A DNA stretch of 14,068 nucleotides from Kiritimatiellia bacterium (GTDB lineage Bacteria > Verrucomicrobiota > Kiritimatiellia > SLAD01). A model generated the notes under the pieces. That model saw only the letters and a program-made list of their open reading frames with translations, was not told where the DNA came from and did no database searches. The stretch spans positions 1 through 14,068 of the forward strand of contig SKZA01000195.1 in assembly GCA_007127595.1 (NCBI GenBank), in the 5' to 3' direction. This document shows, piece after piece, positions 1-6,430 of this stretch; position 1 is the stretch's first letter; each line of letters starts with the position of its first letter. A program made the position numbers and the translations under genes.

Positions 1-649
1 CATCACAAACCCATTTTCCTGCATCCATCGGAACGATTTGATCGTCCACGCCATGGATCACCAGCGTCGGCTGTTCCAGCGACGGGAGGCGATCTCGTAG
101 ATCCATGGATAGCAGGTAGTGCAGCCCCGCTTTTAACGTGGTGGCGTCTCGGGCCGACGCCTCATCCAGGTGCTGCGCCAGTTCCTTCTCTGAAACGCTG
201 TTCGGATGCGCCGTTGCGACAAAGAAATCCCGCAGAATGTGTGCTTGTCGTTCCGTTCCCATCCCGGCCATCATGCCGCGCACGACGGCGGGGCGCGGGC
301 CGTGGGCGTACTCCGCGCGTCGGCAATAGCAGGCGGTGGGACTGATCAGGACCATTCGCTCCACCAGATCGGGCGCATGATACGCGGTTTCCAGGGCCAT
401 GAGGGCGCCTGTCGACCAGCCGACCAGGACCCGGGGCGCTTGCAGCGCGCTCAATTGCTGAATCATCGCCCGTGCATACGGAGAAGGGGACGCGTCATCA
501 TTTGGCTTCCAGTCGAGCGGGAGCTCGACGTCCGCAAGATCGAACGAATGGACAATCGTTCCGGGCCGCTTTTCAAGAGCGGCTGCGAGCGGCGCGAGCC
601 GTCGCGCAGGTACGGCCCAACCGGTCAAAAGCACGAGATTCGTCGGCAT
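1..649 (-). CDS. bioH: BioH-like alpha/beta hydrolase (pimeloyl-ACP methyl ester carboxylesterase), 3' end cut by window edge
   Basis: About 216 residues are visible from the ATG at 649; the end lies off the left edge. Seen: an N-terminal LLTGWAVP strand-loop typical of the BioH oxyanion region, the nucleophile elbow GWSTG with Ser79, and the acid-residue motif HGVDDQIVP, where Asp203 is the likely catalytic acid. The catalytic His would lie beyond the window. In the known pathway BioH cleaves the methyl ester of pimeloyl-ACP methyl ester in the cytoplasm, releasing pimeloyl-ACP, which BioF then uses. The start shares one base with the bioF stop (TGATG), so translation is probably coupled. 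The context directly after bioF favours BioH over a generic hydrolase. Without bioC in view, and because alpha/beta hydrolases are interchangeable in this role, the exact substrate remains an inference. Confidence 0.82.
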   Translation of the reverse strand, partial: MPTNLVLLTGWAVPARRLAPLAAALEKRPGTIVHSFDLADVELPLDWKPNDDASPSPYARAMIQQLSALQAPRVLVGWSTGALMALETAYHAPDLVERMVLISPTACYCRRAEYAHGPRPAVVRGMMAGMGTERQAHILRDFFVATAHPNSVSEKELAQHLDEASARDATTLKAGLHYLLSMDLRDRLPSLEQPTLVIHGVDDQIVPMDAGKWVCD

Positions 650-1833
650 CAGGACGGTGATTCCTTGTGAAAGGCGTCGGCCACTTCCGCGGCGACGCGG
701 TCCAGATTATCTTCGGTATGCGCGAGCGTTACCGACAGGCGTAGACGCGCCGTGCCGTGGGGTACGGTGGGTGGGCGTAATGCACCGACCACGATATCCT
801 TATCCGCCAAACGGCGCGCAATCCGCAACGCCCGTTCATTGTCACCGATCAGGACGGGAACGATCGGGCTTTCGGATTGCATGGTATCCAACCCGGCTTC
901 TTGCAGTTGGGCGCGAAATCGTTGTGCACGCGCCAGGACCGTGGCGCCCAATGCCGGCTCGTCATGAAGAATACGGAACGCTTCGATCGCCGCAGCGATA
1001 ACAGGCGGCGGTAATGCGGTGGTATAGATGAGCGAGCGCGCATAATTGATCAACCACTGACGCATGGAAGCGGAGCAGGCCACATAGCCGCCGTACCCGC
1101 CCATGGCCTTGCTCAGGGTCCCCATGGAGACGGCGACCTTTTCCTGCAGACCGTATTCGACGATGAGACCGGCGCCTTCAGGACCGAAGACACCGCCGGC
1201 ATGTGCTTCGTCCACCATGAGGAGGGCGTCATATTGTTCAGCCAGCGTGGCGATGTCCGACAAAGGCGCCAAGTCGCCGTCCATCGAGAAGACGGATTCC
1301 GTAAGGATCATACAACGCCCGGAAGCATGGCGCTCCAATTGTCGGGCCAATGAATCGACGTCATTATGATGGAAGCGATGCAGGCGGGCTCCGCTCAAGC
1401 GCACCGCGTCCACCATGCTCGCATGGACGAGACGATCGGCGAAAGCATGACCTTTTCGGTCGAGCACGGACGAAATTACACCCGCATTGGTCATGTATCC
1501 GCTGCCGAACACCAGGGCGGCCGGATACCCTTTGTGTCCGGCAATCACGCGCTCCAATTCCTCGTGCAGGGGCAAGGTGCCGGTGACCAGTCGAGAGGCC
1601 GTAGATCCGGTGCCAAAATCGTCCAACGCGCGTCGCGCCGCTTCTTTGAGGCGCGGATGCCGGGCCAAGTCCAGATAATCGTTTGAACCGAAATTCAGCA
1701 CCGTGCGGCCGTTCGCTGTGAACGTGCCGCCCATTCCGTCATACGCGGTGATCCGGCGTTCCAAGTGGGCGGCACGCCGCTCGTCAAGGGCCCGTGTGAT
1801 CCATCGCTCGGGATTCTGGTTGACTTCTTGCAT
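649..1833 (-). CDS. bioF: 8-amino-7-oxononanoate synthase (KAPA synthase)
   Basis: 394 residues, close to the usual length of about 385. It is a PLP-dependent alpha-oxoamine synthase that condenses pimeloyl-ACP (or CoA) with L-alanine to give 8-amino-7-oxononanoate, the first ring-forming precursor of biotin. Seen: NFGSNDYLDLARHP near residues 47-60, GTGSTASRLVTG at 74-85, His137 in DRLVHASM (stacks on PLP), VDEAHAGGVFG at 207-217 with Asp208 and His211, and TLSKAMGGYGG with the Schiff-base Lys242. Together these separate it from generic class II aminotransferases. No good Shine-Dalgarno precedes the ATG; only a distant GGGG lies about 20 bases upstream. It is first gene of a leftward operon with the BioH-like gene and diverges from bioB. 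Bona fide Kbl is the main alternative, but the biotin context argues against it. Confidence 0.95.
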   Translation of the reverse strand: MQEVNQNPERWITRALDERRAAHLERRITAYDGMGGTFTANGRTVLNFGSNDYLDLARHPRLKEAARRALDDFGTGSTASRLVTGTLPLHEELERVIAGHKGYPAALVFGSGYMTNAGVISSVLDRKGHAFADRLVHASMVDAVRLSGARLHRFHHNDVDSLARQLERHASGRCMILTESVFSMDGDLAPLSDIATLAEQYDALLMVDEAHAGGVFGPEGAGLIVEYGLQEKVAVSMGTLSKAMGGYGGYVACSASMRQWLINYARSLIYTTALPPPVIAAAIEAFRILHDEPALGATVLARAQRFRAQLQEAGLDTMQSESPIVPVLIGDNERALRIARRLADKDIVVGALRPPTVPHGTARLRLSVTLAHTEDNLDRVAAEVADAFHKESPS

Positions 1834-1933
1834 GTGATAACCGTTACTTTTGCCCCTATAAATGCGCGCGCAATTCCTTTATAAGGGAACTTCGTTGTAG
1901 GGAAAAGCATCTCGTGTCGTTTGACGGAGGATT
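1834..1933. promoter_or_regulatory. Divergent bioF/bioB control region with nested palindrome
   Basis: This 100-bp gap must hold both promoters. An imperfect inverted repeat spans 1854-1887: CCCTATAAA (1854-1862) against TTTATAAGGG (1878-1887), with one unpaired base. Between the arms is a perfect 10-bp palindrome, TGCGCGCGCA (1863-1872). Each arm carries a TATAAA box, one per strand. The minus-strand box has TTTTCC 17 bases upstream, a weak -35 match, so it could serve bioF; the plus-strand box lacks a convincing -35. The bioB ribosome-binding site GGAGG is at 1926-1930. I see no clear match to the BirA operator consensus. Confidence 0.4.
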
Positions 1934-2914
1934 ATGAACTGGAGCTCATTAGGCTATAAGGTGTTGGAGGGGGAACCCATTACGCGGGAAGAGGCCTTGG
2001 CGGTCCTTCGGGCGGATGATCACGAGGTGTTGGCGGTATTGGACGCGGCCTTTCGCGTGCGCCTGCATTATTGCGGTCGGGAAGTGCGCTTGCACGTCCT
2101 GCAAAACGCTAAGAGCGGCATGTGCCGGGAGAATTGCGCGTTCTGCAGTCAGGCCATCGGCGCGTATAGCGGGGTGGACCGTTATCGTATGCAGACGGTC
2201 GGAGAACTGGTGGCCGGAGCCAAAGAGGCACACGACCGGCAAGCCGTGAAGTATTGCATGGTGACCGCCACGCGCGGCCCTTCGGAAAACGAATTGGAAA
2301 CGATTTGCGAGGCCGTGCGCCAGATCAAACAGGATGTGCCCATCGAAATCTGCACGTCGCTCGGCTTGCTGAACGATGAGCAGGCGCGGCAACTCGCGGA
2401 GGCGGGGGTGCATCGGTTCAATCACAATCTGGAAACGTCGCGCCGCTATTTCCCCAATGTATGTCAAACCCATACCTATGACGATCGCGTGGCGACGGTG
2501 CGCGCGGCCAAGGCGGCCGGGATGGAAGCCTGTTGCGGCGGCATCGTGGGCATGGGCGAAGAATTGGATGATCGCGTGGAACTGGCTTTTGCCTTACGCG
2601 AACTGGAAGTGGAATCGATACCGGTCAACTTCCTCGATCCACGGCCCGGCACGCCGCTGGAACATGTGGAACGTTTATCACCGACCGATTGTTTGAAGGT
2701 CTTGGCCATGTTCCGGCTGGTCAATCCGCAAAGCGAAATCCGCGTTGCCGGCGGGCGCGAAGTGAACTTGCGACACCTGCAGCCGCTGGCCTTTTATCCC
2801 GCCAACTCCATGTTTACCGAAGGCTATCTGACGACGCCGGGCCAGGGATACGAACGGGACCTCAATATGATCAAGGACGCCGGCTTCGCTGTGGCGGAAT
2901 TGACTCCGGCCTAA
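1934..2914 (+). CDS. bioB: Biotin synthase, radical SAM
   Basis: 326 residues, within the normal range. It inserts sulfur between C6 and C9 of dethiobiotin, the last step of biotin synthesis, in the cytoplasm. Seen: the radical-SAM [4Fe-4S] motif CRENCAFC with Cys64, Cys68 and Cys71, followed by SQAIGAYSGVDRY. The ligands expected for the auxiliary [2Fe-2S] cluster are also present: Cys108 (YCMVTATRG), Cys140 (EICTSLG), Cys200 (GMEACCGGIVGMGE) and Arg275 (RVAGGRE). NFLDPRPGTPLE at 232-243 and YLTTPGQG near the C-terminus are also typical of BioB. The ATG follows GGAGG by only three bases, a slightly short but usable spacing. The stop overlaps the start of the HPr-type gene (TAATG). All key residues are intact, so I expect an active enzyme. 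Confidence 0.97.
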   Translation: MNWSSLGYKVLEGEPITREEALAVLRADDHEVLAVLDAAFRVRLHYCGREVRLHVLQNAKSGMCRENCAFCSQAIGAYSGVDRYRMQTVGELVAGAKEAHDRQAVKYCMVTATRGPSENELETICEAVRQIKQDVPIEICTSLGLLNDEQARQLAEAGVHRFNHNLETSRRYFPNVCQTHTYDDRVATVRAAKAAGMEACCGGIVGMGEELDDRVELAFALRELEVESIPVNFLDPRPGTPLEHVERLSPTDCLKVLAMFRLVNPQSEIRVAGGREVNLRHLQPLAFYPANSMFTEGYLTTPGQGYERDLNMIKDAGFAVAELTPA

Positions 2915-3282
2915 TGAGCAACCTTAACATCGGACGCATAATGGACATCCCCCCCGAACAATCGGAAAAGACATGCAAGCGGTCAGCCGTTGTGAAGAAC
3001 AATGCGGGTATTCACTGTCGACCCACCGCCGTGATCGTCAAGGAAGCGCGTCGGTTCGGAAATGAGATCATTGTGCATGCGCCGGATGGCACCCCGGCCG
3101 ATCCGACGTCCGCCATCGAACTGCTGGCCTTGGGATTGGACAAGGGCTCGGAGGTCGAAATCGAGGTGCACGGCGACGAAGCCGAAGCCTGCTGCGCGCG
3201 GCTGGTGGAGTTGTTCGAGACGGAATTCGATTTTCCGCCCCGCGAAAAGAACGGTGACGCGGACGACAACCTCATGGCGTGA
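2914..3282 (+). CDS. HPr-family phosphocarrier protein, orphan, coupled to bioB
   Basis: 122 residues with an HPr fold from about residue 22 to 108. Seen: AGIHCRPTAVIVKEA with His34 at the position of the EI-phosphorylated His15 of HPr, and PTSAIELLALGL, where Ser66 aligns with the regulatory Ser46 of HPr. The segment LDKGSEVEIEVHGDEAEACCARL matches the C-terminal half of the fold when read against known HPr proteins. It has about 20 extra N-terminal residues and an acidic tail ending DADDNLMA, both outside the roughly 85-residue core. I chose the ATG at 2914 because it overlaps the bioB stop; an in-frame ATG at 2941 would give 113 residues and neither has a strong Shine-Dalgarno. No EI, EII or HPr kinase gene is in the window. 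It could serve sugar PTS, a regulatory PTS, or Ser-phosphorylation signalling. Confidence 0.85.
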   Translation: MSNLNIGRIMDIPPEQSEKTCKRSAVVKNNAGIHCRPTAVIVKEARRFGNEIIVHAPDGTPADPTSAIELLALGLDKGSEVEIEVHGDEAEACCARLVELFETEFDFPPREKNGDADDNLMA

Positions 3283-3350
3283 TGCCTTATGAGGTTTTGG
3301 GATGGCGCTTGGATCCCGCTCTTCCTAACAGCAACCTCCACAGCCGCTTT

Positions 3351-3432
3351 GCTCCCTGCTGGAGCAGGGAGCTACAAAGCAGCATAGCAGCCGTGTGGGT
3401 CTCCATTCGTAGCGCCCTGCTCCAGCAGGGCG
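3351..3432. repeat. REP-like inverted pair, GTAG-headed
   Basis: Two hairpins of one family lie in inverted orientation with heads facing inward. The left one reads on the minus strand as GTAG followed by a 10-bp stem (arms 3351-3360 and 3363-3372, two-base loop); GCTTT/AAAGC at 3346-3350 and 3376-3380 lengthens it. The right one reads on the plus strand as GTAG (3409-3412), then a 9-bp stem (arms 3413-3421 and 3424-3432). The spacer between the heads is about 33 bases. A GTAG or GGAG tetranucleotide before a GC-rich palindrome is the hallmark of REP elements mobilised by RAYT transposases, and an inverted pair is a REPIN. Confidence 0.7.
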
Positions 3433-3457
3433 TTGATACGATCACGAACAGGAATCC

Positions 3458-3545
3458 GGGCGCGCAGAAGCGCGCCCCTCCAGCCAGTGTTGCCATGCAT
3501 TGTGTTGCGAAACATGAACCTGGAGGGACAACCTTCCTATTGTCC
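3458..3545. repeat. REP-like inverted pair, GGAG-headed
   Basis: The left hairpin GGGCGCGC / GCGCGCCC (arms 3458-3465 and 3470-3477, four-base loop) is followed by CTCC, that is, a GGAG head on the minus strand. The right unit starts with GGAG (3522-3525) and continues as a hairpin with arms GGACAA and TTGTCC (ending 3545). CCCTCCAG (3476-3483) and CTGGAGGG (3520-3527) form an inverted repeat around a 36-base spacer. The right unit closely resembles the one at 11931-11955. Confidence 0.65.
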
Positions 3546-3570
3546 GAAGAGAACGTATCGTAAAATTATG

Positions 3571-3705
3571 GAACCTATCCCAAAACCTGAAGACGGCTCC
3601 GCGGAGCGTCGCCCTCCATAAAAATTACGAGGCAAGTGGAGGGCGAGGCTCCCGCCTTCGCGACGCTTCGGCGCGGCAAGCCCGCCGAGCCGGGTTTAGG
3701 AATAG
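3571..3705. repeat. Dispersed inverted-repeat element, long copy (135 bp)
   Basis: The ends are imperfect inverted repeats: CTATCCCAAAACCTG near the left end against the reverse complement of CGGGTTTAGGAATAG at the right end, 12 of 15 matching. The same element recurs at 8272-8354. The first 30 bases and last 53 bases align without gaps between copies (about 65 of 83 identical by eye). This copy has 52 extra bases between two GGCTCC direct repeats (3595-3600 and 3647-3652); that extra stretch carries the core of the GGAG-headed pair. A strong hairpin lies at 3669-3687. No coding capacity, so it must be non-autonomous if mobile. Confidence 0.65.
3592..3661. repeat. REP-like inverted pair, GGAG-headed, nested in the 135-bp element
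   Basis: The left hairpin is built on the perfect palindrome GCTCCGCGGAGC with GACG/GTC flanks, followed by CTCC (minus-strand GGAG head). The right unit is GGAG (3638-3641) followed by a hairpin with arms GCGAGGC and GCCTTCGC (one bulged base). GCCCTCCA (3611-3618) and TGGAGGGC (3637-3644) are a perfect 8-bp inverted repeat around an AT-rich 18-base spacer. The architecture is the same as at 3458-3545 and 11891-11955. Confidence 0.6.
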
Positions 3706-3802
3706 ATTAAAGTGCCTGATGTCCAGTATGGCCCCGCCGTGTGATCGGGAAGGCACTCATGTCGGCGCTCGAATTTCCCGTTCTTTGCGTGCTTCTGTTC
3801 AA

Positions 3803-5308
3803 TTAATTTCTCACAACAACCGCGGCGAAACCGTCCAGTTCATCGCCCTCCAGCTTTCCATAGAGCGCCTTGCCTTGAAATGGTGCGGTCTTCTGCAAGC
3901 GCCGCTTTTCCGGGCCAAGGTTCACCGCGCAATGCAGCGTCCGCCCGTCATGAGTCCGGGTAAAGGCAATGACCTGCTGTTCGTGCGGGGCGCTGTCTTC
4001 GCCGACGTCCAACAGTTTGAAATCGCCGTCCGTCAAGGCCGGCTGGTTTAAGCGTAATCCGATGAGTTCCTTGTAGAACGCGTACCAGTCTTGTCGCGCT
4101 TCGTAGCCGCGCGCAAAGCTGTTGCCTTCGAACTCGACGCCTTCGCGTTTGATAACTCGATCGCCCACCCGCATGCGGTATCCCTTGTCGCACGGCTGGA
4201 TCCGTTCATGAATCGGCGGTCGGTTGGCGGCCCCGAATTCCTGTCCGCACAACATGAACGGAATGGCATGCGGCGAGAGAAACGTAAGCCGCATCATGGC
4301 GCGGACGGCGCCGTCCCCGAATCGATAGACGCCGCGCCCTTCGTCGTGGTTGTCGGTATAGCGCGCGAGGCGCGGCGCGTCGGGGGCGACAGCGAGATCG
4401 ACCTCGTAGTCCATCAGACATTTCTCCACAGCCGCGCGCATACCGCCTTTCTTGAAAGCCTCGTACTTGGGGCGGAAATCATTATTGCGGGGCGCGTCCT
4501 CGTCGTCCGGCAGAATGATGGAGGCGCCGTTCGCATCGCGCCCGTAAAGGTACAGGAGGACCTTGTAGAAATCGTCGTCATACGCCGCCGTCATGCCGCG
4601 GCGAAACAGGTCCTTGTTGTTGTCCATGCCGTAACATTCAGCCAGAAACAGCAATTCGCGCTTGGAGTGCCGCGCTTTCAATTCCGGGAGCGCCTCGTCC
4701 CAGAACGTGCGATCATTGATGAAATGGGCCATATCGAGCCGAAACCCGTCGACACCGTCCGGTTCTCCATGGGCGTCCTTACCGAGAAAGCCGAGCCAGT
4801 AGTCGTACACGTCGAACATGGCCTTGCGCAGTTCGGGCTGGTTGTAATCCAGCTTGGCCGTGTCCGACCAATCGAGATCATACAAAATTTCGCCCTGATC
4901 GTTCTTCACATAGTATTCGGGATTGCTGCGCGTCCAGACATTGTCCCGGCTGGTATGGTTCGGCACCATGCCGATGATGACCTTGAACCCCAATTCGTGA
5001 GCGGTTCGGACAAAGGCCGCCAATTCCTCTTTCGTGCCGAATTCGGGGTTCACCTCTTTATAAGCGCGCACGGCGTACGGGGACCCGATTCCTTTCCGTC
5101 CTTCCTCGCCGATCGGGAAAGGGGGCATCAAATGCAGGACCGTCACGCCCAGGGTAGTCAGCCGGTTGAGCTGGGCCGTGACATAAGCCAGCGGCGAGTC
5201 CGGCGAAGGACGCTCGTCCAAGGCATCAAACGGATTGGCGGGCTCGCGGGCGGCGATGCCCCGAAGGTTGATCTGATAATTTACAGCGCGATGAATCCAG
5301 CGTTCCAT
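3803..5308 (-). CDS. GH13 family alpha-glucan-active enzyme (alpha-amylase-like), cytoplasmic
   Basis: 501 residues with a GH13 (beta/alpha)8 catalytic domain. Seen in order: YQINLRGIA at the N-terminus, LGVTVLHLMPPFPIG at 53-67, region I as IIGMVPNHTS (111-120), region II GVDGFRLDMAHF with nucleophile Asp192 and Arg190, region III FLAECYG with acid/base Glu224, region IV YTDNHDEGR with His321 and Asp322, then a small beta domain with AFTRTHDGRTLHCAVNLG near the C-terminus. The catalytic triad is complete. Region I normally starts with a conserved Asp (DxxxNH); here that position is Gly113. No signal peptide, so it should act inside the cell, for example on glycogen, maltodextrin or a disaccharide. 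I cannot tell hydrolase from transglycosylase or phosphorylase. It stands alone, convergent with the HPr gene and divergent from the exported TlpA-like gene. Confidence 0.88.
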   Translation of the reverse strand: MERWIHRAVNYQINLRGIAAREPANPFDALDERPSPDSPLAYVTAQLNRLTTLGVTVLHLMPPFPIGEEGRKGIGSPYAVRAYKEVNPEFGTKEELAAFVRTAHELGFKVIIGMVPNHTSRDNVWTRSNPEYYVKNDQGEILYDLDWSDTAKLDYNQPELRKAMFDVYDYWLGFLGKDAHGEPDGVDGFRLDMAHFINDRTFWDEALPELKARHSKRELLFLAECYGMDNNKDLFRRGMTAAYDDDFYKVLLYLYGRDANGASIILPDDEDAPRNNDFRPKYEAFKKGGMRAAVEKCLMDYEVDLAVAPDAPRLARYTDNHDEGRGVYRFGDGAVRAMMRLTFLSPHAIPFMLCGQEFGAANRPPIHERIQPCDKGYRMRVGDRVIKREGVEFEGNSFARGYEARQDWYAFYKELIGLRLNQPALTDGDFKLLDVGEDSAPHEQQVIAFTRTHDGRTLHCAVNLGPEKRRLQKTAPFQGKALYGKLEGDELDGFAAVVVRN

Positions 5309-5402
5309 AGTTTAAGGGCTCCCATTCAGCTTGGCATTGATACGATCGCCCGAACGTAGTATGTATTTCCATACGGTTTCAACTCTAACCGGATGGTGGA
5401 TT
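5309..5402. promoter_or_regulatory. Divergent control region between GH13 and TlpA-like genes
   Basis: This 94-bp gap serves two divergent genes. On the plus strand TTGATA (5337-5342) is followed after 17 bases by TATGTA, a weak sigma-70-like match. The small inverted repeat GTATG-TATTTC-CATAC at 5359-5374 overlaps it and could be an operator. GGTGG just before 5403 is the likely ribosome-binding site of the TlpA-like gene; GGGAG about 10-14 bases upstream of 5308 may serve the GH13 gene. Confidence 0.3.
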
Positions 5403-6374
5403 ATGAAGCATGTACTATTTGTCCTCGCCACGATCGCAGCCGTGACGCTGGCGCCCTCGTGGGGGCTCGCCTCGTCCGCCGAACGGATGCATCTAACAAG
5501 TCGCATCCAGTCCATGAGTCACGGATACCATTCGGACGCGGAATGGCAGGATATCTTCTCACGGGTTGCAGAATTGCGCGCGCGCGCGGAACGGGAGGGG
5601 AACCTCGAGGAAGTGGTCGAATTGAACGTGCTGGAAGCCATGGTGCAGGCCGATATGCGGGGCGCGCCGGACAAGGCGCTCGCCCTCCTCAAGCGTACAC
5701 GGGAGCGTTATTACGGGCAGCCGGTGGAGAACCTCAAACGCGTCTACGTCGAAACCGCCCGGATTCATGCGCGGCAGGGCAATGAACGGGCAATTCCCGA
5801 CCTGATCGAAGAGTTTCAGAAAAGTCCGCATTTCGATCCGGTGACCTATCCGTTTACGGGCGGGTACGGTCGGGAAGTCCCTCTCATGGTGGTGCGTCCG
5901 CGCGCCACGGGCCAGGACTCGATCACGGTAACCACCATGCAACGGTACCGAACCCAGGCGCGTTTCGCGCCCGGCCGCACCATGCCGGAAATCGCGGGCG
6001 TGGATCATGCAACGGGACGTGAGGTGCGCCTGTCCGACTACCGTGGAAACGTCGTGTTGGTGGACTTCTGGTTTCCCGGCTTCGTGGCCTGGGAGCGCGA
6101 CGCGTCAAACCTCGCCGCCCTGCATCGTACCTACCGTCCGGGAGGTTTCGAAATCATAGGGGTTCCGTTGGGCCGCGATGAGCAACGGGTACAGCAGGCG
6201 ATTCGACGACACGGCTTGGCATGGCCGCAGATCCAAGTGGAACGACATGTGCCCGGACAGTTTGGTATCTTCGGCGACGCGCGCAACTTCCTGGTGGATC
6301 GCAACGGCGTGATCGTCGGACGCGACTTGCGCGGGAGCGACCTGGCGGAAGCCTTGCGCGTGATGATGCGCTGA
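5403..6374 (+). CDS. Exported TlpA/AhpC-TSA-like thioredoxin-fold protein lacking the CXXC site
   Basis: 323 residues from the ATG at 5403, chosen because it gives a clear signal peptide (MKHVLFVLATIAAVTLA, probable cleavage after about residue 26) and follows GGTGG. Residues 45-145 are helical and charged, with TPR-like spacing. The C-terminal 135 residues match a TlpA/AhpC-TSA thioredoxin fold: GRTMPEIAGVDHATGREVRLSDYRGNVVLVDFW (191-223, split between fold strands), then GFEIIGVPLG (248-257) and NFLVDRNGVIVGRDLRG (295-311). At the expected CXXC site the sequence reads FPGFVAW (224-230), and the protein contains no cysteine. The cis-proline position before FLVD is also not Pro. It therefore cannot be a thiol-disulfide oxidoreductase by the known mechanism; a binding or scaffold role outside the cytoplasm is inferred. 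The SLC13 gene follows after 56 bases. Confidence 0.8.
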   Translation: MKHVLFVLATIAAVTLAPSWGLASSAERMHLTSRIQSMSHGYHSDAEWQDIFSRVAELRARAEREGNLEEVVELNVLEAMVQADMRGAPDKALALLKRTRERYYGQPVENLKRVYVETARIHARQGNERAIPDLIEEFQKSPHFDPVTYPFTGGYGREVPLMVVRPRATGQDSITVTTMQRYRTQARFAPGRTMPEIAGVDHATGREVRLSDYRGNVVLVDFWFPGFVAWERDASNLAALHRTYRPGGFEIIGVPLGRDEQRVQQAIRRHGLAWPQIQVERHVPGQFGIFGDARNFLVDRNGVIVGRDLRGSDLAEALRVMMR

Positions 6375-6430
6375 CCGGCCCGGGCTCTTTTTCATCCCCA
6401 TGACGGCATTCATCTGCTAGGATACATGTC

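Larger units (their letters stand above)
3283..3802. other. Gene-free convergent gap filled with palindromic repeats
   Basis: Between the 3' ends of the HPr gene and the GH13 gene lie 520 bases with no supportable reading frame. It contains three inverted palindrome pairs (listed separately at 3351-3432, 3458-3545 and 3592-3661), the last inside a larger repeat at 3571-3705 that recurs at 8272-8354. The flanks 3283-3350 and 3706-3802 show no recognisable gene, RNA or classic T-tract terminator. The hairpins probably end transcription from both sides; that is inference. Confidence 0.75.

Noticed and set aside
1834..1933. BirA operator
   Set aside because: GTGATAACC near the bioF start resembles one half-site, but no matching second half occurs at the expected spacing.
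1949..2473. 174-codon minus-strand frame inside bioB
   Set aside because: It is a mirror of bioB, with no family resemblance and no start context.
2689..2913. Upstream extension of the HPr frame into bioB
   Set aside because: The extra residues are bioB read in another frame and do not resemble HPr; the ATG overlapping the bioB stop is a natural start.
4091..5359. Long 422-codon open frame on the plus strand across the GH13 gene
   Set aside because: It lies antisense to a well-matched GH13 enzyme with all catalytic motifs, shows no recognisable domain, and is expected from the GC-rich codon pattern.
5331..5402. TTG start 24 codons upstream for the TlpA-like gene
   Set aside because: The ATG at 5403 yields a proper signal peptide directly and has a ribosome-binding site; the longer form would bury the signal sequence.
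6378..6392. Rho-independent terminator after the TlpA-like gene (GCCCGGGC then TCTTTTT)
   Set aside because: The stem is only four pairs with no loop room; too weak to call, and the permease gene follows closely in the same direction.
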